A DNA stretch of 64,000 nucleotides from Vibrio bathopelagicus. Its GTDB lineage: Bacteria > Pseudomonadota > Gammaproteobacteria > Enterobacterales > Vibrionaceae. A program made the position numbers and the translations under genes. The stretch lies in contig NZ_CP062500.1 in the NCBI RefSeq assembly GCF_014879975.1, positions 1,736,001-1,800,000 of the forward strand. Direction: 5' to 3'. The notes below the pieces were generated by a model. It saw only the letters and a list, made by a program, of their open reading frames with translations. It searched no databases and had not been told where the DNA came from. Shown here piece after piece: positions 1 through 7,508 of this stretch. How positions within the stretch are numbered: the stretch's first letter is position 1; the number at the start of each line of letters is the position of its first letter.

Positions 1-465
1 TGGTAGGGTTGATAATGTTCAAAAGTCTGTAGATATATTCAATCTTAGTAAGAAACAAGCCCCGCAGGGATAAGCGAACATGATCATGTTAAGGGGTCGG
101 TTTAGGTTGTTGAGCGATAAGCAGCGAAGCGTAGCAATGTTGGAGAGAAAAAGAAAACCCTTCATCTTGCTAGGCGCTCTTTAAACTTGGGTAGGCTTTG
201 TTGAGTGTTAATTGGTGGTTATAGTTTTACTGGAGGTGTTACCGTGAGTAAGAATAAAAGATATGAAGAAAGAATGAAGTCTAAAGGTTTGAAGAAAGTA
301 ACTCTTTGGGTTCCTGAAGATAGAGAATCTGACATTAAACAGGCAGCATCTGCAATGTGTGATAATGAAAGTCTTACTGTTGGTGTCTTAAAGAATATCG
401 AGACTGGTAGATTGGTTTCTATGCACTAAACAGCCGTGGTCACTGGTGACTCTTAAATCTGCCTT
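1..465. mobile_element. Right end of a related upstream IMEX (partial)
   Basis: The stretch shares blocks with the corresponding part of the repeat units downstream (the run before the small CDS, and the run just before the next XerC arm) but differs by substitutions and carries an extra gene, so it is a relative and not a fifth identical copy. It ends where the XerC arm at 466 begins. Its left part lies outside the window, so the array extends further left. Confidence 0.7.
244..429 (+). CDS. Small ribbon-helix-helix-like protein of the upstream element
   Basis: A 61-residue protein starting at GTG, chosen because a strong GGAGGT sits six bases upstream; a longer reading from 205 lacks this. 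The basic N-terminus is followed by a beta-strand-like stretch (KKVTLWVPED) and two helices, the pattern of small ribbon-helix-helix (CopG/Arc-like) DNA-binding proteins; this is a shape-based guess without a family match. Probably a regulator of the mobile element. In the four repeat units only the last codons of this gene survive (near 3170 in the first unit), joined directly to a XerC-type half site, so the gene seems to have been lost there by recombination. Confidence 0.6.
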   Translation: MSKNKRYEERMKSKGLKKVTLWVPEDRESDIKQAASAMCDNESLTVGVLKNIETGRLVSMH

Positions 466-622
466 AGTGCGTATTATGGGTATGAATTATGTTGAGGGTT
501 TGCCAGCGGCCTAGAACGCTAGGGAATGTGGCTAATGAGGTCGCTATAGCCGTTTACGTGGTGCGTCCGAATTAGATCATTCCTAAGGGCTAGCCCGTAA
601 CATAATTCGCACAATACGCACT
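466..622. other. Xer attachment region, CTX-type hairpin (copy A)
   Basis: Two dif-like half-site pairs lie in inverted orientation. 466-493 reads AGTGCGTATT, a 9-base middle, AATTATGTT. 599-622 reads AACATAATT, a 5-base middle CGCAC, AATACGCACT. The arms are perfectly complementary over 10 and 9 bases, while the middles do not pair. On a single strand this folds into a stem with a XerC-like and a XerD-like arm separated by a bulge, closed by a loop of 105 bases. This is the layout known for the CTX phage attP, which is recombined as folded single-stranded DNA by XerC. Use of this mode here is inferred. Confidence 0.75.
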
Positions 623-653
623 TACATCGATACAGTTAATTCTTAACTTACTG

Positions 654-682
654 AAAAGCCTAGTATTTCCACTAGGCTTTTT
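654..682 (+). terminator. Intrinsic terminator after the att region (copy A)
   Basis: AAAAGCCTAGT and ACTAGGCTTTTT pair around a six-base loop and end in a T run. It would stop rightward transcripts that leave the ribbon-helix-helix gene of the preceding unit through the attachment site. Confidence 0.75.
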
Positions 683-911
683 ACTTTTCCTTTTAGTTTG
701 CCGACCTGACAACAAGTGAGAACGACGAAGACTGAGGAGGCCGAACGCGGCGGAGGGAGCGAAACCCCCGTCTAGTATTACGGGGTTAATTCCACGGAAC
801 TGTCAGCCTTCACCGTGTATTCGCAAGTGTAACGCGCCAGTGTTTGAGCGTTAGCGAGTTATCTATAGTGTTTTTGATAACTCGATGTTTTGTCTTCTGT
901 ATATCAGACCG
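683..911. other. Non-coding, GC-richer segment of the element (copy A)
   Basis: No credible gene. The segment is more GC-rich than its surroundings and contains short inverted repeats (for example around CCCCGTCTAGTATTACGGGG). In rolling-circle elements the double-strand origin usually lies in such a gene-free region, but I see no nick-site consensus I can name. Equivalent stretches follow the terminators of copies B, C and D. Confidence 0.3.
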
Positions 912-1193
912 TCAATTATTAGCATTATTGATTTTTTCCTCATCCTCCAGTTTATCTATTAACTCCATTCTTGAGTTTAACTGCTCGTTTAAGGATGGTT
1001 TTTCTCCTCCTACTAGCTCTGAGACTGAGACCCCATATAGCCTTGCTATTTTTTCCACCACTTCTAATTGCAGGGATTGGGTGCCTTTTTCATACTTTAT
1101 GTATGTTGATTTTGTAATGCCGATAGCTTTTGCAACATCTTCTTGTCGCATTTTTCTACCCTCTCTAAGCCACTTTATTTTATCTTCAAACAT
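912..1193 (-). CDS. XRE-family repressor-like regulator (copy A)
   Basis: A small helix-turn-helix regulator of about 90 residues. The HTH_3 domain covers roughly residues 5-62, with the recognition region around QEDVAKAIGITKSTYIKYEKG; the C-terminal 25 residues are charged. It is transcribed away from rep, the position held by RstR in CTX/RS elements, so it probably represses the rep operon (inference). A good ribosome site (AAGGGGC) precedes the ATG. In this copy a run of six T instead of seven shifts the last codons, so the protein ends in a different tail from copies C and D. Residue 41 is Leu here. Confidence 0.8.
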   Translation of the reverse strand: MFEDKIKWLREGRKMRQEDVAKAIGITKSTYIKYEKGTQSLQLEVVEKIARLYGVSVSELVGGEKPSLNEQLNSRMELIDKLEDEEKINNANN

Positions 1194-1279
1194 AAAAAGC
1201 CCCTTAATTGGTTAATTTATTTAATTATAAGGAGTGTTTTTTATCCAGTGACTTGAAAATGTAAATTTTTATATCTAGT
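1194..1279. promoter_or_regulatory. Divergent control region between XRE gene and rep (copy A)
   Basis: A very AT-rich gap between the divergent regulator and rep. TTAATT occurs three times in direct orientation (1204, 1212, 1221), a plausible operator for the XRE protein. Both promoters must lie here, but I cannot fix them. The same gap occurs at 4308-4392, 7423-7508 and 10539-10623. Confidence 0.35.
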
Positions 1280-2389
1280 ATGGATGAAAAGTTACACTTG
1301 ACAGGTTTTGGGATTTAATGAAAAGAATATTTTTACAGTAGAAGAGCTACAAATCGACACTGAGGCTACGCCTTTCGTTTTTGTTGATTACTTGTCTTTT
1401 TCATTTCCGTACTCATCACTCCGTCATGCTCACAAGTCTGATTTGTCTAATCCTTGTTGGGCACCATTACCAAAACCAACGTATCAGCGTGTTCGTTGTC
1501 CTAAGCGAAAAGCAAAACTAGAGGATCTTTATCGTTCTAAATGGCGCGTTGCCATGCTTGACCGTTTGGAAGTTTTTGTCTTCACGTTTTAGGTTTGAGA
1601 ATGTCTCCGTGGCGTGAAAAGGGGCTTAATGGTTATGAGGATTCCTGTCATTTGACTCCTAAACATTCTCGTCAGCACGTTGGTTTTGTGGCTCTCGGTG
1701 GTAACCGTGATACCTGTTATATACAGCTTGAAGGGCTAGGGTGTCGTTCTCTTGTTGAGCATACATCTTTGTTTCGTTTGCATTGGTGGTTACAGCTTCT
1801 CGATTGCTCGAAGCTTTCTCGTATTGATTTGGCTGTCGATGATTTTCACGGTCTTTTGGTCGTGATTATGCAAAGAAAGCCTATTCAGATGATGCGTTTA
1901 GAACTAGTTCAAGAGGTAGAACGCCAGTTGCTGGCGAACGTGTTTTTAAAGAGGCTAATGGTCGTGTTGTTAATGAATCGTTTGAAGTGGGTAGTCGTCA
2001 ATCTAGGGTTTACTGGCGTATTTATAACAAGGCTGCTCAATTAGGGCTTGATATGTATTGGTTTCGCAATGAGGTGGAATTGAAGGACTTTCCTATTGAT
2101 GTTCTGCTCGATATTAGCGGTTATTTTGCCGGAATTTGCGATTTCTCGGCTTCAATCGTGGCTTCTTGCCCTGTAAAGGTGATCACAAAAGTCTTCAATC
2201 GCTCTCGATATTCACGGGAGAGCAAAGTGGGCGCGTCGTCAGGTTGGTCGAACGCTTGCGGATTTAGCTAAATATTTTGATGGGGATATTGAAAAGGTTT
2301 TCGGTCTCCTCGTGTCCAGTGAACATCAGGATTCGGAGTTTAGTCTTCCTGATATTCATCAAAAATTACTTAAAGAAATAACGGGGTAG
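1280..2389 (+). pseudogene. Rep_trans-family replication initiator, frameshifted (copy A)
   Basis: Rolling-circle replication initiator of the RstA/Cri (Rep_trans, 'replication initiation factor') type. Recognisable blocks: a DTEATPFVFVDYLSFSF-like N-terminus, a RHVGFVALGGN-like core, the RIDLAVDD motif and SRVYWRIYNKAAQLG near the C-terminus. The blocks fall in different frames. Lengthening single-base runs joins them into one protein of roughly 370 residues starting at ATG 1280: T runs at about 1303, 1330, 1575 and 1854, and the A run at about 2186. Each change is a homopolymer step, so sequencing error is more likely than decay. It ends seven bases before the triple-HTH gene. Confidence 0.75.
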
Positions 2390-2395
2390 CATATT

Positions 2396-2916
2396 ATGAA
2401 TTCTTCTTTTACCGTGATTATAGAGAAACTCAACATAAGGCTTTATTGGTTCGTGGTTGTAAAATTTGGACGGATGAGGAGCGTCATGAGATTAAAGAAC
2501 TCTATGCTTCAGGGCGTTCTTATCGTGATATAGCTGAGCATTTTGGTGTTAGCTATCCCTCTGTTTCAAAGCAAATTTTGATGCTAGGTCTTTCTTCTAG
2601 GCGTAAGCCGTATTCACCTCGAGATAAGGATTACATCAGGAAGCATCATGCGACTAAGTCCTATAAACAGATTGCAAAGGATTTAGGTCGTAGCTATGGG
2701 GGTGTTAGGCGTTTTGCTGCTAAGATGGGGCTTGAACACAATTGTGGGGAGTCACATCGTCTTTGTAAGTTTTCAGATAATGATATTGAGCTCATGCGAC
2801 AGCTTCACGATGATGGTTGTAGCGTTATTGATATCGCTTTGAAGATGGAAGCTCATTATGATTATGTTTCATCAGTTGTTAACTACAAGTCTCGCGCTTA
2901 CATTTCTGTTCAATAA
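2396..2916 (+). pseudogene. Triple-HTH protein, early frameshift (copy A)
   Basis: Same gene as the intact copies at 5508 and 11740, but a run of four T instead of five in codons 4-6 breaks the frame. The rest of the frame, from 2446 (VRGCKIW), is open to the stop. Confidence 0.65.
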
Positions 2917-2978
2917 TCAAATTCTATTTTTGAATGCTCAAAATTCAATATTGATTCGGTCTAACCCCGTAGGGATAA

Positions 2979-3012
2979 GGGCACTCTTCATACTTTTGGG
3001 GAGTGCCTTTTT
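2979..3012 (+). terminator. Intrinsic terminator after the triple-HTH gene (copy A)
   Basis: GGCACTC and GAGTGCC pair around a loop and run into TTTTTA. It closes the rep/triple-HTH transcript. Confidence 0.75.
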
Positions 3013-3222
3013 ATGCCCGAAAATCAGGAGCTTGCGACCGTAGCATAGCTAAAGACGCAAACGAAAACCTTCATCTTGCTAAGCGCTCTTAAAGCTTGGT
3101 TAGGCTTTGTTGGGTGTTTTTGGGTGGTTATAGTTTTACTGGCTCTCTGATAGCTCTCTGTGCGTATTATGGTTTCTATGCACTAAATAGCTGTGGTCAC
3201 TGGTGACTCTTAAATCTGTCTA

Positions 3223-3250
3223 AGTGCGTATTATGATTTTTATGTTTGCT
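3223..3250 (+). other. Internal dif-like site before the RHH gene (copy A)
   Basis: AGTGCGTATTA, a six-base centre TGATTT and TTATGTTTGCT: 11+6+11, the architecture of a true dif, with a perfect XerC arm and a XerD arm matching dif in 7 of 11 positions. With the att site at 3580 it brackets a 357-bp segment holding one gene. A further XerC-like arm (TGTGCGTATTA) lies at 3159-3169. Confidence 0.7.
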
Positions 3251-3335
3251 ATCAAAACACGCACCGGTTCCTGGACTCGAGTTGTTATTTTGCTACCATA
3301 ATCAAACCAGGTAATTTGTGCAGAAAGGAAAAATG

Positions 3336-3581
3336 ATGGCAATTACAATTCGAGACACAACAGAGCATGAGAAAATGCTTTCAGACCTAAAAGACCAAAC
3401 CAACACGTCTACAATGAGTAAGGCACTAATCAAGGGCGGTTATGAGGCTTTGAAGTATCGAGAGCTTTACTTATCAGAGGTTCGCAAGAATGAGCAGCTT
3501 AGAGATAAGCTGTATCGTAATGGTAAGGCCGTTTCTGGTTATCTGGACGCCTTAGACGGTCTTAAACAAATTAGCTCTTAG
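3336..3581 (+). CDS. Small ribbon-helix-helix-like protein in a Xer-flanked module (copy A)
   Basis: An 81-residue protein beginning MAITIRDTTEHEKML. The second of two adjacent ATGs (3336) is preferred because AAGGA lies six bases before it; GTG at 3318 is also possible. A short strand followed by two helices (AITIRDTTEHEKMLSDLK, STMSKALIKGGYEAL) suggests a ribbon-helix-helix DNA-binding fold, then a charged, probably coiled-coil helix (YRELYLSEVRKNEQLRDKL). It sits alone between two dif-like sites. Its TAG stop supplies the first two bases of the next XerC arm, so an integration event at that arm leaves the coding sequence complete. Confidence 0.72.
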   Translation: MAITIRDTTEHEKMLSDLKDQTNTSTMSKALIKGGYEALKYRELYLSEVRKNEQLRDKLYRNGKAVSGYLDALDGLKQISS

Positions 3582-3737
3582 TGCGTATTATGGGTATGAA
3601 TTATGTTGAGGGTTTGCCAGCGGCCTAGAACGCTAGGGAATGTGGCTAATGAGGTCGCTATAGCCGTTTACGTGGTGCGTCCGAATTAGATCATTCCCTA
3701 AGGGCTAGCCCGTAACATAATTCGCACAATACGCACT
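3580..3737. other. Xer attachment region, hairpin (copy B)
   Basis: Same inverted arms, at 3580-3607 and 3714-3737. This site is also the junction between copies A and B. The loop differs from copy A only by one extra C in a CCC run. Confidence 0.75.
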
Positions 3738-3768
3738 TACATCGATACAGTTAATTCTTAACTTACTG

Positions 3769-3797
3769 AAAAGCCTAGTATTTCCACTAGGCTTTTT
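3769..3797 (+). terminator. Intrinsic terminator (copy B)
   Basis: Same stem-loop as at 654, with one more T in the tail. Confidence 0.75.
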
Positions 3798-4038
3798 TAC
3801 TTTTCCTTTTAGTTTGCCGACCTGACAACAAGTGAGAACGACGAAGACTGAGGAGGCCGAACGCGGCGGAGGAGCGAAACCCCGTCTAGTATTACGGGGT
3901 TAATTCCACGGAACTGTCAGCCTTCACCGTGTATTCGCAAGTGTAACGCGCCAGTGTTTGAGCGTTAGCGAGTTATCTATAGTGTTTTTGATAACTCGAT
4001 GTTTTGTCTTCTGTATATCAGACCGTCAATTATTAGCA

Positions 4039-4307
4039 TTATTGATTTTTTTCCTCATCCTCCAGTTTATCTATTAACTCCATTCTTGAGTTTAACTGCT
4101 CGTTTAAGGATGGTTTTTCTCCTCCTACTAGCTCTGAGACTGAGACCCCATATAGCCTTGCTATTTTTTCCACCACTTCTAATTGCAGGGATTGGGTGCC
4201 TTTTTCATACTTTATGTATGTTGATTTTGTAATGCCGATAGCTTTTGCAACATCTTCTTGTCGCATTTTCTACCCTCTCTAAGCCACTTTATTTTATCTT
4301 CAAACAT
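4039..4307 (-). pseudogene. XRE regulator, frameshifted in assembly (copy B)
   Basis: The intact start would be the ATG at 4307-4305, but a run of four T instead of five near 4266 shifts the frame after 14 codons. The remaining open frame starts at an internal ATG (4266) and has lost the first helix of the DNA-binding domain. The change is a single homopolymer step, so it may not be real. Confidence 0.65.
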
Positions 4308-4392
4308 AAAAGCCCCTTAATTGGTTAATTTATTTAATTATAAGGAGTGTTTTTTATCCAGTGACTTGAAAATGTAAATTTTTATATCTAGT

Positions 4393-5501
4393 ATGGATGA
4401 AAAGTTACACTTGACAGGTTTTTGGGATTTAATGAAAAGAATATTTTTACAGTAGAAGAGCTACAAATCGACACTGAGGCTACGCCTTTCGTTTTGTTGA
4501 TTACTTGTCTTTTCATTTCCGTACTCATCACTCCGTCATGCTCACAAGTCTGATTTGTCTAATCCTTGTTGGGCACCATTACCAAAACCAACGTATCAGC
4601 GTGTTCGTTGTCCTAAGCGAAAAGCAAAACTAGAGGATCTTTATCGTTCTAAATGGCGCGTTGCCATGCTTGACCGTTTGGAAGTTTTTGTCTTCACGTT
4701 TTAGGTTTGAGAATGTCTCCGTGGCGTGAAAAGGGGCTTAATGGTTATGAGGATTCCTGTCATTTGACTCCTAAACATTCTCGTCAGCACGTTGGTTTTG
4801 TGGCTCTCGGTGGTAACCGTGATACCTGTTATATACAGCTTGAAGGGCTAGGGTGTCGTTCTCTTGTTGAGCATACATCTTTGTTTCGTTTGCATTGGTG
4901 GTTACAGCTTCTCGATTGCTCGAAGCTTTCTCGTATTGATTTGGCTGTCGATGATTTTCACGGTCTTTTGGTCGTGATTATGCAAAGAAAGCCTATTCAG
5001 ATGATGCGTTTAGAACTAGTTCAAGAGGTAGAACGCCAGTTGCTGGCGAACGTGTTTTTAAAGAGGCTAATGGTCGTGTTGTTAATGAATCGTTTGAAGT
5101 GGGTAGTCGTCAATCTAGGGTTTACTGGCGTATTTATAACAAGGCTGCTCAATTAGGGCTTGATATGTATTGGTTTCGCAATGAGGTGGAATTGAAGGAC
5201 TTTCCTATTGATGTTCTGCTCGATATTAGCGGTTATTTTGCCGGAATTTGCGATTTCTCGGCTTCAATCGTGGCTTCTTGCCCTGTAAAGGTGATCACAA
5301 AAGTCTTCAATCGCTCTCGATATTCACGGGAGAGCAAAGTGGGCGCGTCGTCAGGTTGGTCGAACGCTTGCGGATTTAGCTAAATATTTTGATGGGGATA
5401 TTGAAAAGGTTTTCGGTCTCCTCGTGTCCAGTGAACATCAGGATTCGGAGTTTAGTCTTCCTGATATTCATCAAAAATTACTTAAAGAAATAACGGGGTA
5501 G
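4393..5501 (+). pseudogene. Rep_trans-family replication initiator, frameshifted (copy B)
   Basis: Same gene as in copy A. It has five T before GGGATT, the length that fits the reconstructed N-terminus, but short T runs in the FVFVDYLSF region and four A where six are needed near 5299. Confidence 0.72.
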
Positions 5502-5507
5502 CATATT

Positions 5508-6029
5508 ATGAATTCTTCTTTTTACCGTGATTATAGAGAAACTCAACATAAGGCTTTATTGGTTCGTGGTTGTAAAATTTGGACGGATGAGGAGCGTCAT
5601 GAGATTAAAGAACTCTATGCTTCAGGGCGTTCTTATCGTGATATAGCTGAGCATTTTGGTGTTAGCTATCCCTCTGTTTCAAAGCAAATTTTGATGCTAG
5701 GTCTTTCTTCTAGGCGTAAGCCGTATTCACCTCGAGATAAGGATTACATCAGGAAGCATCATGCGACTAAGTCCTATAAACAGATTGCAAAGGATTTAGG
5801 TCGTAGCTATGGGGGTGTTAGGCGTTTTGCTGCTAAGATGGGGCTTGAACACAATTGTGGGGAGTCACATCGTCTTTGTAAGTTTTCAGATAATGATATT
5901 GAGCTCATGCGACAGCTTCACGATGATGGTTGTAGCGTTATTGATATCGCTTTGAAGATGGAAGCTCATTATGATTATGTTTCATCAGTTGTTAACTACA
6001 AGTCTCGCGCTTACATTTCTGTTCAATAA
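5508..6029 (+). CDS. Protein with three helix-turn-helix repeats, function unknown (copy B)
   Basis: A 173-residue protein downstream of rep, seven bases after its stop. Three repeated homeodomain-like units of about 42 residues can be seen: residues 24-67 (WTDEERHEIKELYASGRSYRDIAEHFG), 72-113 (YSPRDKDYIRKHHATKSYKQIAKDLG) and 123-165 (FSDNDIELMRQLHDDGCSVIDIALKME). Each has the spacing of a helix-turn-helix in which the second helix carries DIA/QIA. No catalytic motif. It is probably a DNA-binding accessory factor of the element: a replication or copy-control partner of Rep, an antirepressor, or a factor acting at the Xer sites. I cannot choose between these. Confidence 0.8.
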   Translation: MNSSFYRDYRETQHKALLVRGCKIWTDEERHEIKELYASGRSYRDIAEHFGVSYPSVSKQILMLGLSSRRKPYSPRDKDYIRKHHATKSYKQIAKDLGRSYGGVRRFAAKMGLEHNCGESHRLCKFSDNDIELMRQLHDDGCSVIDIALKMEAHYDYVSSVVNYKSRAYISVQ

Positions 6030-6091
6030 TCAAATTCTATTTTTGAATGCTCAAAATTCAATATTGATTCGGTCTAACCCCGTAGGGATAA

Positions 6092-6126
6092 GGGCACTCT
6101 TCATACTTTTGGGGAGTGCCTTTTTA
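6092..6126 (+). terminator. Intrinsic terminator (copy B)
   Basis: Same stem-loop as in copy A, with TTTTTA tail. Confidence 0.75.
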
Positions 6127-6336
6127 TTGCCCGAAAATCAGGAGCTTGCGACCGTAGCATAGCTAAAGACGCAAACGAAAACCTTCATCTTGCTAAGCGC
6201 TCTTAAAGCTTGGTTAGGCTTTGTTGGGTGTTTTTGGGTGGTTATAGTTTTACTGGCTCTCTGATAGCTCTCTGTGCGTATTATGGTTTCTATGCACTAA
6301 ATAGCTGTGGTCACTGGTGACTCTTAAATCTGTCTA

Positions 6337-6364
6337 AGTGCGTATTATGATTTTTATGTTTGCT
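6337..6364 (+). other. Internal dif-like site (copy B)
   Basis: Identical to the site at 3223 in arms, centre and position relative to the RHH gene. Confidence 0.7.
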
Positions 6365-6449
6365 ATCAAAACACGCACCGGTTCCTGGACTCGAGTTGTT
6401 ATTTTGCTACCATAATCAAACCAGGTAATTTGTGCAGAAAGGAAAAATG

Positions 6450-6695
6450 ATGGCAATTACAATTCGAGACACAACAGAGCATGAGAAAATGCTTTCAGAC
6501 CTAAAAGACCAAACCAACACGTCTACAATGAGTAAGGCACTAATCAAGGGCGGTTATGAGGCTTTGAAGTATCGAGAGCTTTACTTATCAGAGGTTCGCA
6601 AGAATGAGCAGCTTAGAGATAAGCTGTATCGTAATGGTAAGGCCGTTTCTGGTTATCTGGACGCCTTAGACGGTCTTAAACAAATTAGCTCTTAG
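6450..6695 (+). CDS. Small ribbon-helix-helix-like protein (copy B)
   Basis: Identical to the copy at 3336; the stop overlaps the XerC arm at 6694. Confidence 0.72.
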   Translation: MAITIRDTTEHEKMLSDLKDQTNTSTMSKALIKGGYEALKYRELYLSEVRKNEQLRDKLYRNGKAVSGYLDALDGLKQISS

Positions 6696-6851
6696 TGCGT
6701 ATTATGGGTATGAATTATGTTGAGGGTTTGCCAGCGGCCTAGAACGCTAGGGAATGTGGCTAATGAGGTCGCTATAGCCGTTTACGTGGTGCGTCCGAAT
6801 TAGATCATTCCCTAAGGGCTAGCCCGTAACATAATTCGCACAATACGCACT
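6694..6851. other. Xer attachment region, hairpin (copy C)
   Basis: Inverted arms at 6694-6721 and 6828-6851; junction between copies B and C. Arms are identical to the other copies. Confidence 0.75.
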
Positions 6852-6882
6852 TACATCGATACAGTTAATTCTTAACTTACTG

Positions 6883-6911
6883 AAAAGCCTAGTATTTCCA
6901 CTAGGCTTTTT
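6883..6911 (+). terminator. Intrinsic terminator (copy C)
   Basis: Identical stem-loop to that in copy A. Confidence 0.75.
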
Positions 6912-7152
6912 ACTTTTCCTTTTAGTTTGCCGACCTGACAACAAGTGAGAACGACGAAGACTGAGGAGGCCGAACGCGGCGGAGGAGCGAAACCCCGTCT
7001 AGTATTACGGGGGTTAATTCCACGGAACTGTCAGCCTTCACCGTGTATTCGCAAGTGTAACGCGCCAGTGTTTGAGCGTTAGCGAGTTATCTATAGTGTT
7101 TTTGATAACTCGATGTTTTGTCTTCTGTATATCAGACCGTCAATTATTAGCA

Positions 7153-7422
7153 TTATTGATTTTTTTCCTCATCCTCCAGTTTATCTATTAACTCCATTCT
7201 TGAGTTTAACTGCTCGTTTAAGGATGGTTTTTCTCCTCCTACTAGCTCTGAGACTGAGACCCCATATAGCCTTGCTATTTTTTCCACCACTTCTAATTGC
7301 GGGGATTGGGTGCCTTTTTCATACTTTATGTATGTTGATTTTGTAATGCCGATAGCTTTTGCAACATCTTCTTGTCGCATTTTTCTACCCTCTCTAAGCC
7401 ACTTTATTTTATCTTCAAACAT
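7153..7422 (-). CDS. XRE-family repressor-like regulator (copy C)
   Basis: Intact 89-residue form ending EDEEKNQ, probably the true reading of this gene. It has Pro at residue 41, where copies A and B have Leu. Confidence 0.82.
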   Translation of the reverse strand: MFEDKIKWLREGRKMRQEDVAKAIGITKSTYIKYEKGTQSPQLEVVEKIARLYGVSVSELVGGEKPSLNEQLNSRMELIDKLEDEEKNQ

Positions 7423-7508
7423 AAAAAGCCCCTTAATTGGTTAATTTATTTAATTATAAGGAGTGTTTTTTATCCAGTGACTTGAAAATGTAAATTTTTA
7501 TATCTAGT

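Larger units (their letters stand above)
466..3579 (+). mobile_element. IMEX/satellite-phage unit, copy A
   Basis: First of four head-to-tail units of about 3.11 kb, bounded on both sides by the XerC arm AGTGCGTATTA. Contents in order: hairpin-forming attachment region, terminator, divergent XRE repressor, replication initiator, triple-HTH protein, terminator, internal dif-like site, ribbon-helix-helix gene. There are no coat, minor-coat, Zot-like or secretin genes, so by analogy with RS1 and TLC of V. cholerae the element would need a helper inovirus to be packaged (inference). In this copy rep and the triple-HTH gene are frameshifted by homopolymer changes. Confidence 0.85.
3580..6693 (+). 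mobile_element. IMEX/satellite-phage unit, copy B
   Basis: Second unit, 3,114 bp. It carries the same A base as copy A at the one clear substitution (4187, giving Leu in the XRE protein). The triple-HTH gene is intact; the XRE gene and rep are frameshifted at homopolymers. Confidence 0.85.

Noticed and set aside
1850..1865. Programmed -1 frameshift in rep at CTTTTGG
   Set aside because: The heptamer is not a canonical slippery site, and several other homopolymer steps in the same gene need the same kind of correction. Under-called runs explain all of them together.
2858..3043. Open frame overlapping the end of the triple-HTH gene
   Set aside because: It lies in another frame of that gene and then runs through the terminator hairpin; no ribosome site and low-complexity composition.
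3999..4232. Hydrophobic open frame opposite the XRE gene, repeated in every copy
   Set aside because: It is the antisense shadow of the XRE coding sequence and has no ribosome site of its own.
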